Source: Erysipelotrichaceae bacterium (GTDB lineage: Bacteria > Bacillota_I > Bacilli_A > Erysipelotrichales > Erysipelotrichaceae). Taken from it: a stretch of DNA of 52,326 nucleotides. Within the stretch, counting starts at the first letter, position 1; every line of letters begins with the position of its first letter. The notes below the pieces were generated by a model. The model saw only the letters and a list, made by a program, of their open reading frames with translations. It was not told the origin of the DNA and did not search any database. The translations under genes and the position numbers were made by a program. Shown here piece by piece: positions 27,081 to 36,441 of the stretch. Location of the stretch: assembly GCA_017432545.1 (NCBI GenBank), contig JAFRJA010000089.1, forward strand, positions 1 to 52,326. The letters run 5' to 3'.

Positions 27081-28502
27081 TTATTTTTTCTTATACAGTT
27101 CCTGGAACTGCGGGATATCCTTAGTCAGATATCGTACAAATTTTTCCTGAATTTTCAGAATTCGTTTTTCCTGTGCCGATGATTTGTGAGTATAGATCAC
27201 GTTGGTTCCGCCGGAATGAGCATGGCCGATATATTCTTCTCTGTCGTAATCGTATACACCGCCATCTTTCATCATACTGTTGAATGCGTGCCTGGCAATG
27301 TGATTCTTTACCATGTAAACCTCGCCGTTTTCATCAACGAGACCGGCGTGTTTTCTTGCGAACCTGATATGATTGTTAAATGTCTTCAGGCTGAACGGAT
27401 CAAGTTTCATCGAATCATCTCTTGAATACTCCAAACGGGAAAAGATATACATATCGTCGCTATAATACGATAGCTGCTTCAAAATGGAAATGTATTCTTC
27501 CAGATACAGGAGCAGGCTATCACATAACAATATGATTCTTTCTTCATCCGTCTTTGTCGAAGTTTCCTCGTATGACTTATCGGTGTTTTCTTTATCCGGA
27601 TGCCAGGAGATACTCGCGTCAATCAGCAATCGTCTGTTTTCAGCATCCAGTTTTGATGGCTTTAAAGCATTTGCTTCATTGATTCTTGAACCAATCGAAT
27701 GATTCAACAATTCAATCGCGAATATCGGATTGTAGATTCCGTTTTCGATGATTGCAATACTTTCCAAAGTCTTCTTCAGTTTTAATTCATAATCATCATT
27801 AAGAATCTTATCGATCTTCTTTTTGTTTTCTCGTTTTTCTTTTTTCTCCTGCTTCGTCGGCATCTTAACTTCATAATCAATATCGATTGTTGTCTCGATA
27901 CCGTAATAACGTTTTGCCTCTCTGTATAAACGTTTAAACAAATTCAGAATTTCGATCTGCGTAGAAGCAGCAAGTTTTTTCGTACTTCCGTCCCTTCTTT
28001 TATGCTGCGATTCTTCGTTGTATGTGATCTGAGTAACGTAATCGTCAATATCGCCTCTGGTGATCTTCACGATCGGTTTACCCTTGAAATACGGAAAAAC
28101 ATGATACTTATAATCGCTGCCGTTTTTCTCAAAAGAATTATTCTTGAATTCCTTTGCTTTCTTTGCCAGCTTTTCTCTTTCAACGAGTTTGTTGTAAGCA
28201 TCCTCTAGAGTGACAAGTTCTTTTCGCTTTTTTGGTGAATCTTCAGCAAGATCTTCCAGTTTGATGGAACCTTCTCTTAAGCCAACCAGATCCTTTTCGG
28301 CATCTTCGTATCTGCGATAGTTCACAAAGAACTTGTTGGCATAAACAAGTTGGAAATAGATTTCCTTATTCTTCACATACGGATAAATTGGTTTACCTTT
28401 CTGTTTGAAGCCATCGAGCAAATCTTTAACCTGTTGTTTTTCTTCAATGCTCCATGAAGATCTAGGTTTCTTTGATAATTCAGTAATCAGCTTATGCTTC
28501 AT
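27081..28502 (-). CDS. Tyrosine integrase of the mobile element
   Basis: 473 residues. The N-terminus has an arm-binding-like region (KNKEIYFQLVYANKFFVNYRRYEDAEKDL). The core-binding and catalytic parts carry Arg273 (IGSRINEANAL), His401-x-x-Arg404-His405 (NHIARHAFNS), His427 (YIGHAHSGG) and the nucleophile Tyr437 (NVIYTHKS). It would insert and excise the element at the neighbouring tRNA-Gln. A Lys-rich insert lies near 215-230. The excisionase-like gene overlaps its start by 11 bases. Confidence 0.93.
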   Translation of the reverse strand: MKHKLITELSKKPRSSWSIEEKQQVKDLLDGFKQKGKPIYPYVKNKEIYFQLVYANKFFVNYRRYEDAEKDLVGLREGSIKLEDLAEDSPKKRKELVTLEDAYNKLVEREKLAKKAKEFKNNSFEKNGSDYKYHVFPYFKGKPIVKITRGDIDDYVTQITYNEESQHKRRDGSTKKLAASTQIEILNLFKRLYREAKRYYGIETTIDIDYEVKMPTKQEKKEKRENKKKIDKILNDDYELKLKKTLESIAIIENGIYNPIFAIELLNHSIGSRINEANALKPSKLDAENRRLLIDASISWHPDKENTDKSYEETSTKTDEERIILLCDSLLLYLEEYISILKQLSYYSDDMYIFSRLEYSRDDSMKLDPFSLKTFNNHIRFARKHAGLVDENGEVYMVKNHIARHAFNSMMKDGGVYDYDREEYIGHAHSGGTNVIYTHKSSAQEKRILKIQEKFVRYLTKDIPQFQELYKKK

Positions 28503-28776
28503 CTTTTTCTTTATCGACAGCGAAGCGTTTTTCTTTCTCTGCCATGATTTCGAAATATGACATATCCACGCCGTATGCCTTTAAAGCCAGATCGGTTGGC
28601 ACCTTTCGATCTCCAACCCATCTTCCATCTTTTTTGGCTTGTTTCAATGTGGCAGCTCTGAGTTCTAAAGCGGAAGGTTGTCCGATATCAAAAACCAGTT
28701 GGATCTGTTTGACACTCAGATATGGGCATACAATCAGAAGATCCCGCTTTTCCTTCCAAGTTAATTTTTCAATCAT
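28492..28776 (-). CDS. Excisionase-like small protein
   Basis: 94 residues, first of a pair with the integrase. YLSVKQIQLVFDIGQPSALELRAATLKQAK fits a helix-turn-helix that would read DNA, followed by a short wing-like stretch (DGRWVGDRKVPTDLALKAYG). Size, overlap with the integrase gene and position suggest an excision/directionality factor; no exact family match is claimed. AAGGAG lies 11 bases before the start. Confidence 0.6.
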   Translation of the reverse strand: MIEKLTWKEKRDLLIVCPYLSVKQIQLVFDIGQPSALELRAATLKQAKKDGRWVGDRKVPTDLALKAYGVDMSYFEIMAEKEKRFAVDKEKDEA

Positions 28777-29036
28777 TCAGTTAAATTCTCCTTTCACAAA
28801 AATATTAATTGTAGATAATAAAGAAAGTCATAATATGAGTTCAAACGAACTATTTGTCAAAGAACAATACATGTAAATATATACTGTTTTTTTCTTTTAT
28901 ATTTATATATTAGACATTATTTTCATCAGTGTCAACATTATATAAATATTTCTTTTATAACTTTATTTTCTTTTACTTACTGTGTTATTATTTCTTTGTA
29001 CCGATTTTGTATCAACCCTGTATTTTTAAGACTAAA

Positions 29037-29852
29037 ATGAACTTTTCAACCTATTTCAAAGCTATATCTTCAAATAAATCAGTTAGGATACTTGCGAACG
29101 AGTACGGGGTTTCTCATACAACAATTTATAAGATTTTAAAAGGAGAAATGGATAACCCTACTCCGCTTGTTGCTGCAAGATTATGTATCATGCTTGATTT
29201 GGATCCTATGGAACTGAAAAAGTTTGATTTCAATCCGTCCGATGATTTCATCCTAGAAACGCAAAACATCGTTAACGACTATGCATCTTCCGGATCAGAG
29301 CCAAAGGTTGATGACGACAGAGCATACAACAACTTCCATCGGACATATATTATGAAATATGATTATCCAGCATATCTTGGTTTTCGTGCATATGCGTATG
29401 ATGAAGATTTTAATCCGGGTCCTGGATGCGTTGCGTATGGTGATGATTATGGCAATGTTCATCTTATGTCTTTTATAGTTTCCTCGGACAAAATATATAA
29501 AAGTAAAAATCCATACCATAATATAAGAGATTTCTTAAATTATATTTTGATGATCACTACCGAATATGGAAGACAATTGCTTGATGAAAATATCAACGGT
29601 TTCTCTGACGTGCACTTTTCTTGCAAATACTGCACAGATTTTATTTTCTTCACTACCAGTAAATCGATTTACGATGAGATCAAGTTGTATAAATTTGATT
29701 ACTTTCCAGAATTAAATTTTCAGCTTATTTATTCCAGATATAACAGAAAAATGGAGACTACCGTTTTAAGTGGAAAAGAGATTATACAATTGAATTCAAG
29801 AGACTTAAACGAAAATATCCATTATCCATTAGGAATAAAGGAAATCCTATAA
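29037..29852 (+). CDS. Helix-turn-helix (XRE-like) regulator
   Basis: 271 residues from the ATG at 29037; the frame is open further left, but that extension (residues such as FFYNFIFFYLL) is A/T-rich and would not be a normal N-terminus. HTH at about 14-60: VRILANEYGVSHTTIYKILKGEMDNPTPLVAARLCIMLDLDP. The C-terminal 200 residues resemble no family I know. It is the only expressed-looking plus-strand gene of the element and is divergent from the excisionase/integrase pair, a place typical of the element's control gene. The 260 bases between them are A/T-rich with divergent promoter signals but no gene. Confidence 0.7.
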   Translation: MNFSTYFKAISSNKSVRILANEYGVSHTTIYKILKGEMDNPTPLVAARLCIMLDLDPMELKKFDFNPSDDFILETQNIVNDYASSGSEPKVDDDRAYNNFHRTYIMKYDYPAYLGFRAYAYDEDFNPGPGCVAYGDDYGNVHLMSFIVSSDKIYKSKNPYHNIRDFLNYILMITTEYGRQLLDENINGFSDVHFSCKYCTDFIFFTTSKSIYDEIKLYKFDYFPELNFQLIYSRYNRKMETTVLSGKEIIQLNSRDLNENIHYPLGIKEIL

Positions 29853-29861
29853 AAGTTCACC

Positions 29862-29896
29862 ATAAAACAAGGTGGAAATTTTCCACCTTGTTTTAT
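29862..29896. terminator. Bidirectional terminator, perfect palindrome with GGTGGAAA core
   Basis: Arms of 17 bp around a central T at 29879 (ATAAAACAAGGTGGAAA and its complement). It lies between the convergent regulator and hsdR genes, with T-rich ends on both strands, and overlaps the hsdR stop codon. The same GGTGGAAA-n-TTTCCACC core recurs at 46111-46129 and 51329-51349. Confidence 0.75.
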
Positions 29897-32800
29897 GCTT
29901 CCATGATATTATCTGTCCAGAGTTCACACTGTGTCATAACAGTTTGAACTGCATCCTCCATACCCTCTGGCGGATATTTATGTTTCTTAAGAAGCTTCTT
30001 TATAATCATTCTCATTCTGGCTCTGGCCGAATCGCGTTTCTGCCAGTCAATTGTCTGATTCTTTCTTAAAGCTTCAGTCAGTTCTTTTGTGATCGCAATC
30101 AGTTCCTCGTTTTCATAGAAGTCTTTGATTGCTTCCGGTTTTGTTAAGGCATCATAGAAAGCCAGTTCATCCGCTGTCAAACCCAGATCCTCGCCTTCCT
30201 GTTTTGCCTGCGAAATCTGTTTTGCTAGATTCAGCAATTCTTCGATAACCTCTTCATTAGTCAACATACCATTCAGGTAGGCATTCATGGATCTTTGAAT
30301 GATCTCGCTAAATTTCTCTGATTTGACTACATTGGTTCTTCTGTAAATCTGTACCTGATCGGCAATCAGTTTTTTCAACAATTCAACAGCCAGATTCTTT
30401 TCTTTCATCTTTGCGATTTCTTCTAGGAACTTTGGATCAAATAAAGAGAATTCTTCATGAACATCAGAGAAAAGATTTATAACTCCCTCGCTCTTAATGC
30501 TTTGCTTCAGAAGTTCATTGATCTTTTTGTTCATTTCCGGAAGAGATATCTTCCTGTCATTACCCTGATTAGAAAGTCTATTGACTAACACTCTGACCGA
30601 TTCAAAGAATGCAGCTTCAAATCGTTCATCTTCTGCGGCAAGAGAAGAACATAAGGAAAGAGCCTGTTTAAGAAGCAAAGATTCTTTTAAGAAAGCTTCT
30701 TTATCCTTTTCTCGTTTAACATCAACGATATAGTTTACCGCTCCACTTATGGTCTTCGCTCTTTCCAGATCGGTTCCATTCATGAACTTTGAATAGTCAT
30801 AGTAATGGAAAAGATCACGACAGATTGACAGTTTTTCTAAGAACTTCGGATAGGCAACTTTGCCGACATCGGTATCGCCATAGTTTTTCTTATCTCTGAC
30901 GGTATAGTCATTCATAGCTTGCTTCAAAGCGGATGCTATACCGACATAATCAACAACCAGACCACCTTCTTTATCTCTGAAAACTCGATTGACTCTGGCG
31001 ATTGCCTGCATCAGGTTATGACCAGACATTGGTTTATAAACATACATCGTCGCAAGTGAAGGAACATCAAAACCGGTCAGCCACATATCAACGACGATAG
31101 CGATCTTCAATGGACTGTCATTATCTTTGAATAATTTGGCCATTTCTTCTTTATGAGCCTTATTGCCTACAATGTCATGCCATTCTTCTGGATCCTTATT
31201 GCTTCCAGTCATAACAACACCGACTTTCTCAGTCCAGTCTGGCCTTAATTCAAGAATTCTCTTATAGATCTTCATGGCAATTGTTCTGGAATAGGCTACA
31301 ATCATTGCCTTACCGGTCAAAAGATTTTCACGGTAATTCTCATAATGATCAAGGATATCTCCAACCAACGAATTGATGGTCTGATCATTGCCTAAGATCG
31401 CTTCCATCTGGCCAAGTTCGTGTTTGCTTCGTTCGATGACTTCAGGGTCAGAATTGTTGGCCATAACATCATATTCAGCATCAATCTTATTCAGCGTCTC
31501 CTGATCCAGTTTTAGATTGATAACTCTGCTTTCATAATAGACAGGTCTGGTTGCACCATCTTCTACGGCTTGAGTCATATCATAGATATCAATATAATCA
31601 CCAAAGACTTCACGCGTGCTGCGATCTTCCGTGGAAATAGGTGTTCCGGTAAATCCGATATATGTTGCATTCGGAAGACTGTTCCTGATGATGCGGGCAG
31701 TACCGATAACCCGTTTGGCAACTTCTTCACCAGATTCGTTCTTTGTGATTTTGATCTTCTCTGTTAAGCCATATTGTCCTCTGTGAGCTTCATCTGCCAT
31801 AACAACAATATTTCTTCTTTCAGAAAGCGGATCATGGTATTCTTCAAACTTCTGCATTGTTGTAAAGATGATACCATTGGCTTTTCTTTCAAGAAGCAAT
31901 TGTCTTAAATTCTCTCTGCTTTGCGCCTGAATCGGCGTCTGTCTTAAGAATTCTTTACACAATTGGAATTGGTTGAATAACTGATTGTCCAAATCATTTC
32001 TGTCGGTCAAAACAACAATGGTCGGGCTATCCAATGCTTCCTGTAACAGGTGTGCATAGAAGACCATAGATAAGGATTTTCCACTACCCTGGGTATGCCA
32101 GAAAACACCACCCTTACCATCGGTAACTGTGGCATGTTTTGTGGATTCAATTGCTTTCTTTACGGCAAAATACTGGTGATATCCAGCTAGGATCTTTGTC
32201 TTGGTTACGCCATCATTGGAGAAACAAATAAAGTTCTTGATGATATCCAGCAATCTTTCTTTCTGGAACATTCCCTCAAAGAACGTATCAAATTGGGCAT
32301 ATTGGGTATTCTCATAGCTGCCATCTTTGGTTTTCCATTCCATAAAGCGGTCTTCACCAGATGTGATCGTACCGGCTTTACTGGTAAGATGGTCACTCAT
32401 GACGCAGATTGCATTATAGATAAACATTGAAGGAATTTCCTTCATATAATTGCGAAGCTGCAGATAGGCTTCTGAAGCATCGGTTTCTTCTCTGGATGGG
32501 GATTTGAGTTCAATCAATACTACCGGGATACCATTCAAGAATAAGATGACATCCGGACGCTTGTTGCTGTTTTCAATAAAGGTCCATTGATTGGCAACAA
32601 TAAATGAATTCATATCGACATTCTTGTAATCAACAAGATATACGATGGATGATTTCTCTTCGCCATTATCAAAATATCGAACAGGAACGCCATTTTGAAG
32701 ATAGTCCATAAATACTTCGTTCTTTTGAGCAAGTGTCCCATTTTCAAAATTTCTTATCTTATATAAAGCATCCTGGATTGCATTATCCGGAAGATTATGA

Positions 32801-32955
32801 TTGATAAGTTTAATATGCTTTTCAAGGATTGAATCATACAGAGGACTACGAAAATCCCTTTCCATTAACGGACCATAATAGTGCATATAGCCCATTTCTT
32901 CAAAGAGCTGTATTACTGAATTTTCATAATCTGCTTCTGTATAAGTTGCTGGCAT
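29893..32955 (-). CDS. hsdR: Type I restriction enzyme R subunit
   Basis: 1020 residues. The N-terminal nuclease has Asp135 and Glu149-Lys151 (RPDVILFLNGIPVVLIELKSP). The SF2 motor has QGSGKS (about 288-293), DEAH (388-391), GFTGTPIS and the helicase end-motif QAIARVNR. It cuts unmodified DNA after translocation, together with HsdM and HsdS. It is last in the minus-strand run, 83 bases after the full hsdS gene. Confidence 0.96.
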   Translation of the reverse strand: MPATYTEADYENSVIQLFEEMGYMHYYGPLMERDFRSPLYDSILEKHIKLINHNLPDNAIQDALYKIRNFENGTLAQKNEVFMDYLQNGVPVRYFDNGEEKSSIVYLVDYKNVDMNSFIVANQWTFIENSNKRPDVILFLNGIPVVLIELKSPSREETDASEAYLQLRNYMKEIPSMFIYNAICVMSDHLTSKAGTITSGEDRFMEWKTKDGSYENTQYAQFDTFFEGMFQKERLLDIIKNFICFSNDGVTKTKILAGYHQYFAVKKAIESTKHATVTDGKGGVFWHTQGSGKSLSMVFYAHLLQEALDSPTIVVLTDRNDLDNQLFNQFQLCKEFLRQTPIQAQSRENLRQLLLERKANGIIFTTMQKFEEYHDPLSERRNIVVMADEAHRGQYGLTEKIKITKNESGEEVAKRVIGTARIIRNSLPNATYIGFTGTPISTEDRSTREVFGDYIDIYDMTQAVEDGATRPVYYESRVINLKLDQETLNKIDAEYDVMANNSDPEVIERSKHELGQMEAILGNDQTINSLVGDILDHYENYRENLLTGKAMIVAYSRTIAMKIYKRILELRPDWTEKVGVVMTGSNKDPEEWHDIVGNKAHKEEMAKLFKDNDSPLKIAIVVDMWLTGFDVPSLATMYVYKPMSGHNLMQAIARVNRVFRDKEGGLVVDYVGIASALKQAMNDYTVRDKKNYGDTDVGKVAYPKFLEKLSICRDLFHYYDYSKFMNGTDLERAKTISGAVNYIVDVKREKDKEAFLKESLLLKQALSLCSSLAAEDERFEAAFFESVRVLVNRLSNQGNDRKISLPEMNKKINELLKQSIKSEGVINLFSDVHEEFSLFDPKFLEEIAKMKEKNLAVELLKKLIADQVQIYRRTNVVKSEKFSEIIQRSMNAYLNGMLTNEEVIEELLNLAKQISQAKQEGEDLGLTADELAFYDALTKPEAIKDFYENEELIAITKELTEALRKNQTIDWQKRDSARARMRMIIKKLLKKHKYPPEGMEDAVQTVMTQCELWTDNIMEA

Positions 32956-33038
32956 ATTTATGTCCTTATTTTCATTTTACTTTATGCAAGTACACTTTTA
33001 AAACAATTTGTCTACTGGTAATAAATGCAAACAAGAAT

Positions 33039-34217
33039 TTATATGCTTAGGACCGAGACATCGATCTCGCCAGACATAAGTTTTGGAAGCAATAAATCCC
33101 TTGTGGCAACTAAAGATCGATTCTCCCTAAGATTTGACTTGATCATTTCGAACGCAGGTAATGCAACTTCGTTGAATTGAGCTAAGTCGGTATCAGAAGG
33201 AATTACAAACGGCATTGCTTTAACGATCTTGGAATTGATTGCTGTTGCGATAGATGATGTACTTCCCAATGTTTGGAAATTAAATCTTTTGAGATAGCAA
33301 TACAAGTAAGGGTTTATTTCCTTCTTATCTGTCTTAAAATGAGCAATCGCTTCATTTGTGGTCATAGTTCCATCAGTTATGGCAATCCTACCTACTGTTA
33401 GCTTAAAACTTAATAAGACTGTGTTATCAGGAACGACCACTACATTAAACTTGCTTACTGCTTCTGGAACAAGGTATTCGGAACTATCTGATATATATAA
33501 GCCACAGCTTCCCATATCAGATATAGAAACCCACTTAACATTATCGATTTCTTTGGAAAACCACTCGGGTTCTTTCCTTGGAGGAGTCTTTCCAATTGTA
33601 ATATTGAAGAACTCATCAGCTCGGCATGTAGGACCTGCAGCGTCAGAGAAAGTGGTGTCATAAAGAGCAAAGACTTGCTCCAGTAAATTCTTGTTTATCG
33701 CCTCATTCCTTTCAATTTTGTCATCTATGGTGGATAAGATTGAAGCAATCTTTTTTTGATCCTCAATACTCTCAGGTACTGTCACTTCTATTCCTCGCAT
33801 GGTATTGCCAGAAACTTCTTTGAACGTTGTCCCTGATCCCATATTCTCAATCTTCTCTTTGTTATATCTGAGCAGATAGTAGAGAAACATATAGTCAGTA
33901 TTCTCATTAGGGACTACACTCTTAAATCCCTGATTGGTGCATAATTCGTTATTAGCTATCGCAACATAACCTATCGGAGCTCTTGAAGAGAACAATACAG
34001 AATGTTTAGGCATTATTTGAGTGGAGCATGATTTCAAACCGATTTCAGTAATGTTTCTTTCGCCATGAGAAATAAATCTTCCGGAAAAACCAGCAAGATC
34101 CTTTGGAGTAACCCAAGCAATATTACCATTTTCATAATTCTCAATTTTCTTGGTGGACGGAGTAGCCCCACCCACAACCGTTCCAATATCGGCTATTGTA
34201 CATGTTTTCCACTTCAT
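33039..34217 (-). CDS. hsdS: Type I restriction specificity subunit (intact)
   Basis: 392 residues with two target-recognition domains: the first from ADIGTVVGGATPS to about 145, the second from ADEFFNITIGKTPPRKEPEWF to about 365. The central helix ends in NEAINKNLLEQ, where the 14-bp recombination site (33684-33697) is placed. It ends with LLLPKLMSGEID, the normal C-terminus. Its first domain is close in sequence to the silent half at 35297-35968. The recombinase gene is 12 bases upstream. Confidence 0.94.
   Translation of the reverse strand: MKWKTCTIADIGTVVGGATPSTKKIENYENGNIAWVTPKDLAGFSGRFISHGERNITEIGLKSCSTQIMPKHSVLFSSRAPIGYVAIANNELCTNQGFKSVVPNENTDYMFLYYLLRYNKEKIENMGSGTTFKEVSGNTMRGIEVTVPESIEDQKKIASILSTIDDKIERNEAINKNLLEQVFALYDTTFSDAAGPTCRADEFFNITIGKTPPRKEPEWFSKEIDNVKWVSISDMGSCGLYISDSSEYLVPEAVSKFNVVVVPDNTVLLSFKLTVGRIAITDGTMTTNEAIAHFKTDKKEINPYLYCYLKRFNFQTLGSTSSIATAINSKIVKAMPFVIPSDTDLAQFNEVALPAFEMIKSNLRENRSLVATRDLLLPKLMSGEIDVSVLSI
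33684..33697 (-). repeat. hsdS inversion site, copy 1
   Basis: TAAACAAGAATTTA on the minus strand, coding INKNL in the intact hsdS. Identical to copy 3 in direct orientation and to copy 2 in inverted orientation. Confidence 0.85.
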
Positions 34218-34229
34218 AACTTTACCTCT

Positions 34230-35207
34230 CTATCCGATATATTTCCTATGAGCATTTTTCACATTGCTCTGTTTAACCATTGCATATTGTAATGTTGTAT
34301 CAATCCTTTTATGGCCTAGCAACTGCTGTAATTGCTCAATTGGCATTCCCTTATCAATAGCTACCGTTGCTAATGTTCGTCTGAATTTATGCGGATGCAC
34401 CTTATCCATCCCGAGACTCTTACCAAGTCCTCTAATCCTTACTTCCACTCCACCAATAGTTAATCTTGTATGCGGTGATTTAAGTGTTACAAATAATGCT
34501 TCGTCAGTATCTGCGCGGCTTTCGAGGTAGTTTTGAAGATGGATCTTCGTCCTAGCATCGAAATACACGATTCTTTGTTTATTTCCTTTGCCCAAAACCA
34601 CACATTCTCTTTCATTAAAGTTAATGTCGTTTCTGTTCAGAAGAACCAGCTCTCCAACACGCATTCCAGTAGAAGCAAGCATATCAATCATCGCCAGATC
34701 TCTAAGCTCTGCGCAACTATCCCTCATCTGTTCCAACGCTTCATCTGTATAGGTTTCTTTTACAGTTGAAGTTGTCTTAACCTTGTGGATTCTTCTTACT
34801 GGACTTTTCAAAATATAGTCTTCATCCTCAAGCCAGGAGAAGAAACTGGAAAGAATCCTTCTAATGTTGTCTACTGTAACCTTGCTGATCTTTTTCTTTT
34901 CCTGATAGTCTGTTAAGTACTTTCTTAAATCCTCCGTCGTAATGTGCATCGCTTCTTTTTCGATACTGGACAACATATCAGTTATCGTTTTCCGGTAGTA
35001 GTTCAAAGTCTTCTCCGAACAGCCTTCGATACGCTTAGCTTCTATGAATTTACTAACCAATTCCTCACTCGATTGAATGATAGAATCATCAGCAATTTCA
35101 TACTTTGTCAGGACCGAATCAACCGTTGATTTAAGTTGATCCAGCTGTTGGTTATTGAGATATGGCAGCATTCGCTGTAATACCTCTGTGATAATCTCTT
35201 TCTTCAT
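34230..35207 (-). CDS. Xer-type recombinase, probable hsdS invertase
   Basis: 325 residues with SAM-like core-binding N-terminus (about 45-130) and catalytic Arg183 (TGMRVGEL), His271-x-His273-x-x-Arg276 (VHPHKFRRTLA), His299 (LLGHKRIDTT) and Tyr308. Recombinases of this type beside hsdS genes invert specificity halves. It lies between the intact hsdS and the silent half. Its Shine-Dalgarno GGAG is partly inside a hairpin (35211-35241), which may limit its translation. Confidence 0.92.
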   Translation of the reverse strand: MKKEIITEVLQRMLPYLNNQQLDQLKSTVDSVLTKYEIADDSIIQSSEELVSKFIEAKRIEGCSEKTLNYYRKTITDMLSSIEKEAMHITTEDLRKYLTDYQEKKKISKVTVDNIRRILSSFFSWLEDEDYILKSPVRRIHKVKTTSTVKETYTDEALEQMRDSCAELRDLAMIDMLASTGMRVGELVLLNRNDINFNERECVVLGKGNKQRIVYFDARTKIHLQNYLESRADTDEALFVTLKSPHTRLTIGGVEVRIRGLGKSLGMDKVHPHKFRRTLATVAIDKGMPIEQLQQLLGHKRIDTTLQYAMVKQSNVKNAHRKYIG

Positions 35208-35210
35208 TTT

Positions 35211-35292
35211 CGTTCTCCTTCATATGTGATTCCAGAGAACGAACTGGGGATGGATGTTTCTTTGGATAACTCCCTCCATCCGTAAGAGTTAT
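35211..35292 (-). promoter_or_regulatory. Structured leader of the recombinase gene
   Basis: Three inverted repeats: CGTTCTC / GAGAACG (35211-35217 and 35235-35241), which pairs over the GAG of the Shine-Dalgarno site; GGATGGA / TCCATCC (35248-35254 and 35275-35281); ATAACTC / GAGTTAT (35266-35272 and 35286-35292). The last two interleave, allowing a pseudoknot or alternative folds. Confidence 0.5.
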
Positions 35293-35296
35293 TAGT

Positions 35297-35968
35297 ATGT
35301 TAAACAAGAATTTAGAGCAGCAAGCGACATACTTTTTCCATCATCTGTTCATAGAAAGCCCTGACCCTTTTTGGCGTGAAGGTACAGTTAGTGATCTCGG
35401 AACAGTTGTCGGCGGTAGTACACCTTCGAAAGCAAAAGCCGAATACTATACTGACAATGGAATCGCTTGGATTACACCGAAGGATCTCTCAGTAAATAAG
35501 TCCAAGTTCATTTCACATGGTGCTGATGATATTACTGAACTCGGCCTTTGCAATAGCAGCGCAACCATCATGCCTCCTGGAACTGTACTATTTAGCTCGA
35601 GGGCTCCGATCGGTTATATCGCCATAGCCGATGGAGAAGTTACTACGAATCAAGGTTTTAAGTCTGTCGTTCCTTTCGGTCATGTTGGAACTGCCTTCGT
35701 CTATTTCTTTTTGAAGAATGCATTGCCCACGATTGAAAATATGGCTTCAGGATCAACTTTCAAAGAGATTTCTGGCAGTGCTATGCGTACAGTTCCTGCT
35801 GTAATCCCAGATAATAACATCTTGCGAGAATTTTCCGAATTCTGCGAGCCATTATTCCAACAGCAGCGTTCATTAGAAGCGGAGAACCGGTCTCTTGCAG
35901 CGTTGAGAGATTGCTTGTTGCCTCGCTTAATGTCTGGAGATCTGGATGTTTCCGGCTTAGAGCTCTAG
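35297..35968 (+). pseudogene. Silent hsdS half in inverted orientation
   Basis: About 220 residues that lack a first domain. After MLNKNLEQQATYFFHHL comes one recognition domain (VSDLGTVVGGSTPSKAKAEYY ... NQGFKSVVPFGHVGTAF) and a normal HsdS end (LPRLMSGDLDVSGLEL). The start lies directly at the 14-bp site, so this is a donor that becomes the second half when inverted. The site lies in the same reading phase in all three copies. No ribosome site precedes it, so as oriented it is probably not translated. The stop shares the palindrome CTAG with the stop of the opposite gene. Confidence 0.88.
35301..35314 (+). repeat. hsdS inversion site, copy 2
   Basis: TAAACAAGAATTTA on the plus strand, opposite to copies 1 and 3; the next base (G) is also shared with copy 3. 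Confidence 0.85.
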
Positions 35969-36441
35969 ACCGCTAAATTCTTGTTTATTGCCTCGTTATT
36001 CTTAATCTTTTGCTCAATCGGCTCCAATACACTTAATATCCTTCTTTGATCACTAAGTGATGGAATAGCAAATTCTAATCTGTTTAATGTTTCCGTTCTA
36101 AGGCTAGGAATCGTAGTGCCTTCATTGTATTTATTTAAATCCAGCAAAGAGGCTGAATAGTAGAAGTATTTCGGAATAATCACTTTTTCGTTTACTTTTG
36201 TATAAAACAATGTGTCAACTATCCAAAACGGTTGATCTACATATCTAACTTTATCAATAGTTCCTTTTCTTCCGATAAGAACCGATGGTTTATCATATAA
36301 AGCTTGTCTAGCATACCCCATTAGTCCTCCGGTGCCATAAATTGGAACCGTCCCGTTTTCATCAACAACATTTTTCTGATTCTTCCCATACTTTATTTCA
36401 GCAAATTCCTCAAGGGCGAAGGTTTCAAACTTCATATCCAA
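35965..36441 (-). CDS. hsdS: Truncated HsdS (first half, expressed position)
   Basis: 158 residues: one recognition domain (EFAEIKYGKNQKNVVDENG to PSLRTETLNRLEFAIPSL) and the central helix up to NEAINKNL, then AV and a stop. It is cut exactly at copy 3 of the inversion site. Inversion of 35301-35987 would join it in frame to the silent half and give a full HsdS of about 375 residues. The start overlaps hsdM by 17 bases, as in normal hsdMS operons. Confidence 0.9.
   Translation of the reverse strand: MDMKFETFALEEFAEIKYGKNQKNVVDENGTVPIYGTGGLMGYARQALYDKPSVLIGRKGTIDKVRYVDQPFWIVDTLFYTKVNEKVIIPKYFYYSASLLDLNKYNEGTTIPSLRTETLNRLEFAIPSLSDQRRILSVLEPIEQKIKNNEAINKNLAV
35974..35987 (-). repeat. hsdS inversion site, copy 3
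   Basis: TAAACAAGAATTTA on the minus strand at the 3' end of the truncated hsdS; inverted relative to copy 2. Confidence 0.85.

Noticed and set aside
28834..28876. 13-codon plus-strand frame (MSSNELFVKEQYM) between excisionase and HTH genes
   Set aside because: No good ribosome site and too short to tell from chance in A/T-rich DNA; a signalling peptide cannot be supported.
28929..29036. Longer N-terminus of the HTH regulator
   Set aside because: The 36 extra residues are hydrophobic and A/T-driven; HTH proteins of this kind start close to the HTH, as with the ATG at 29037.
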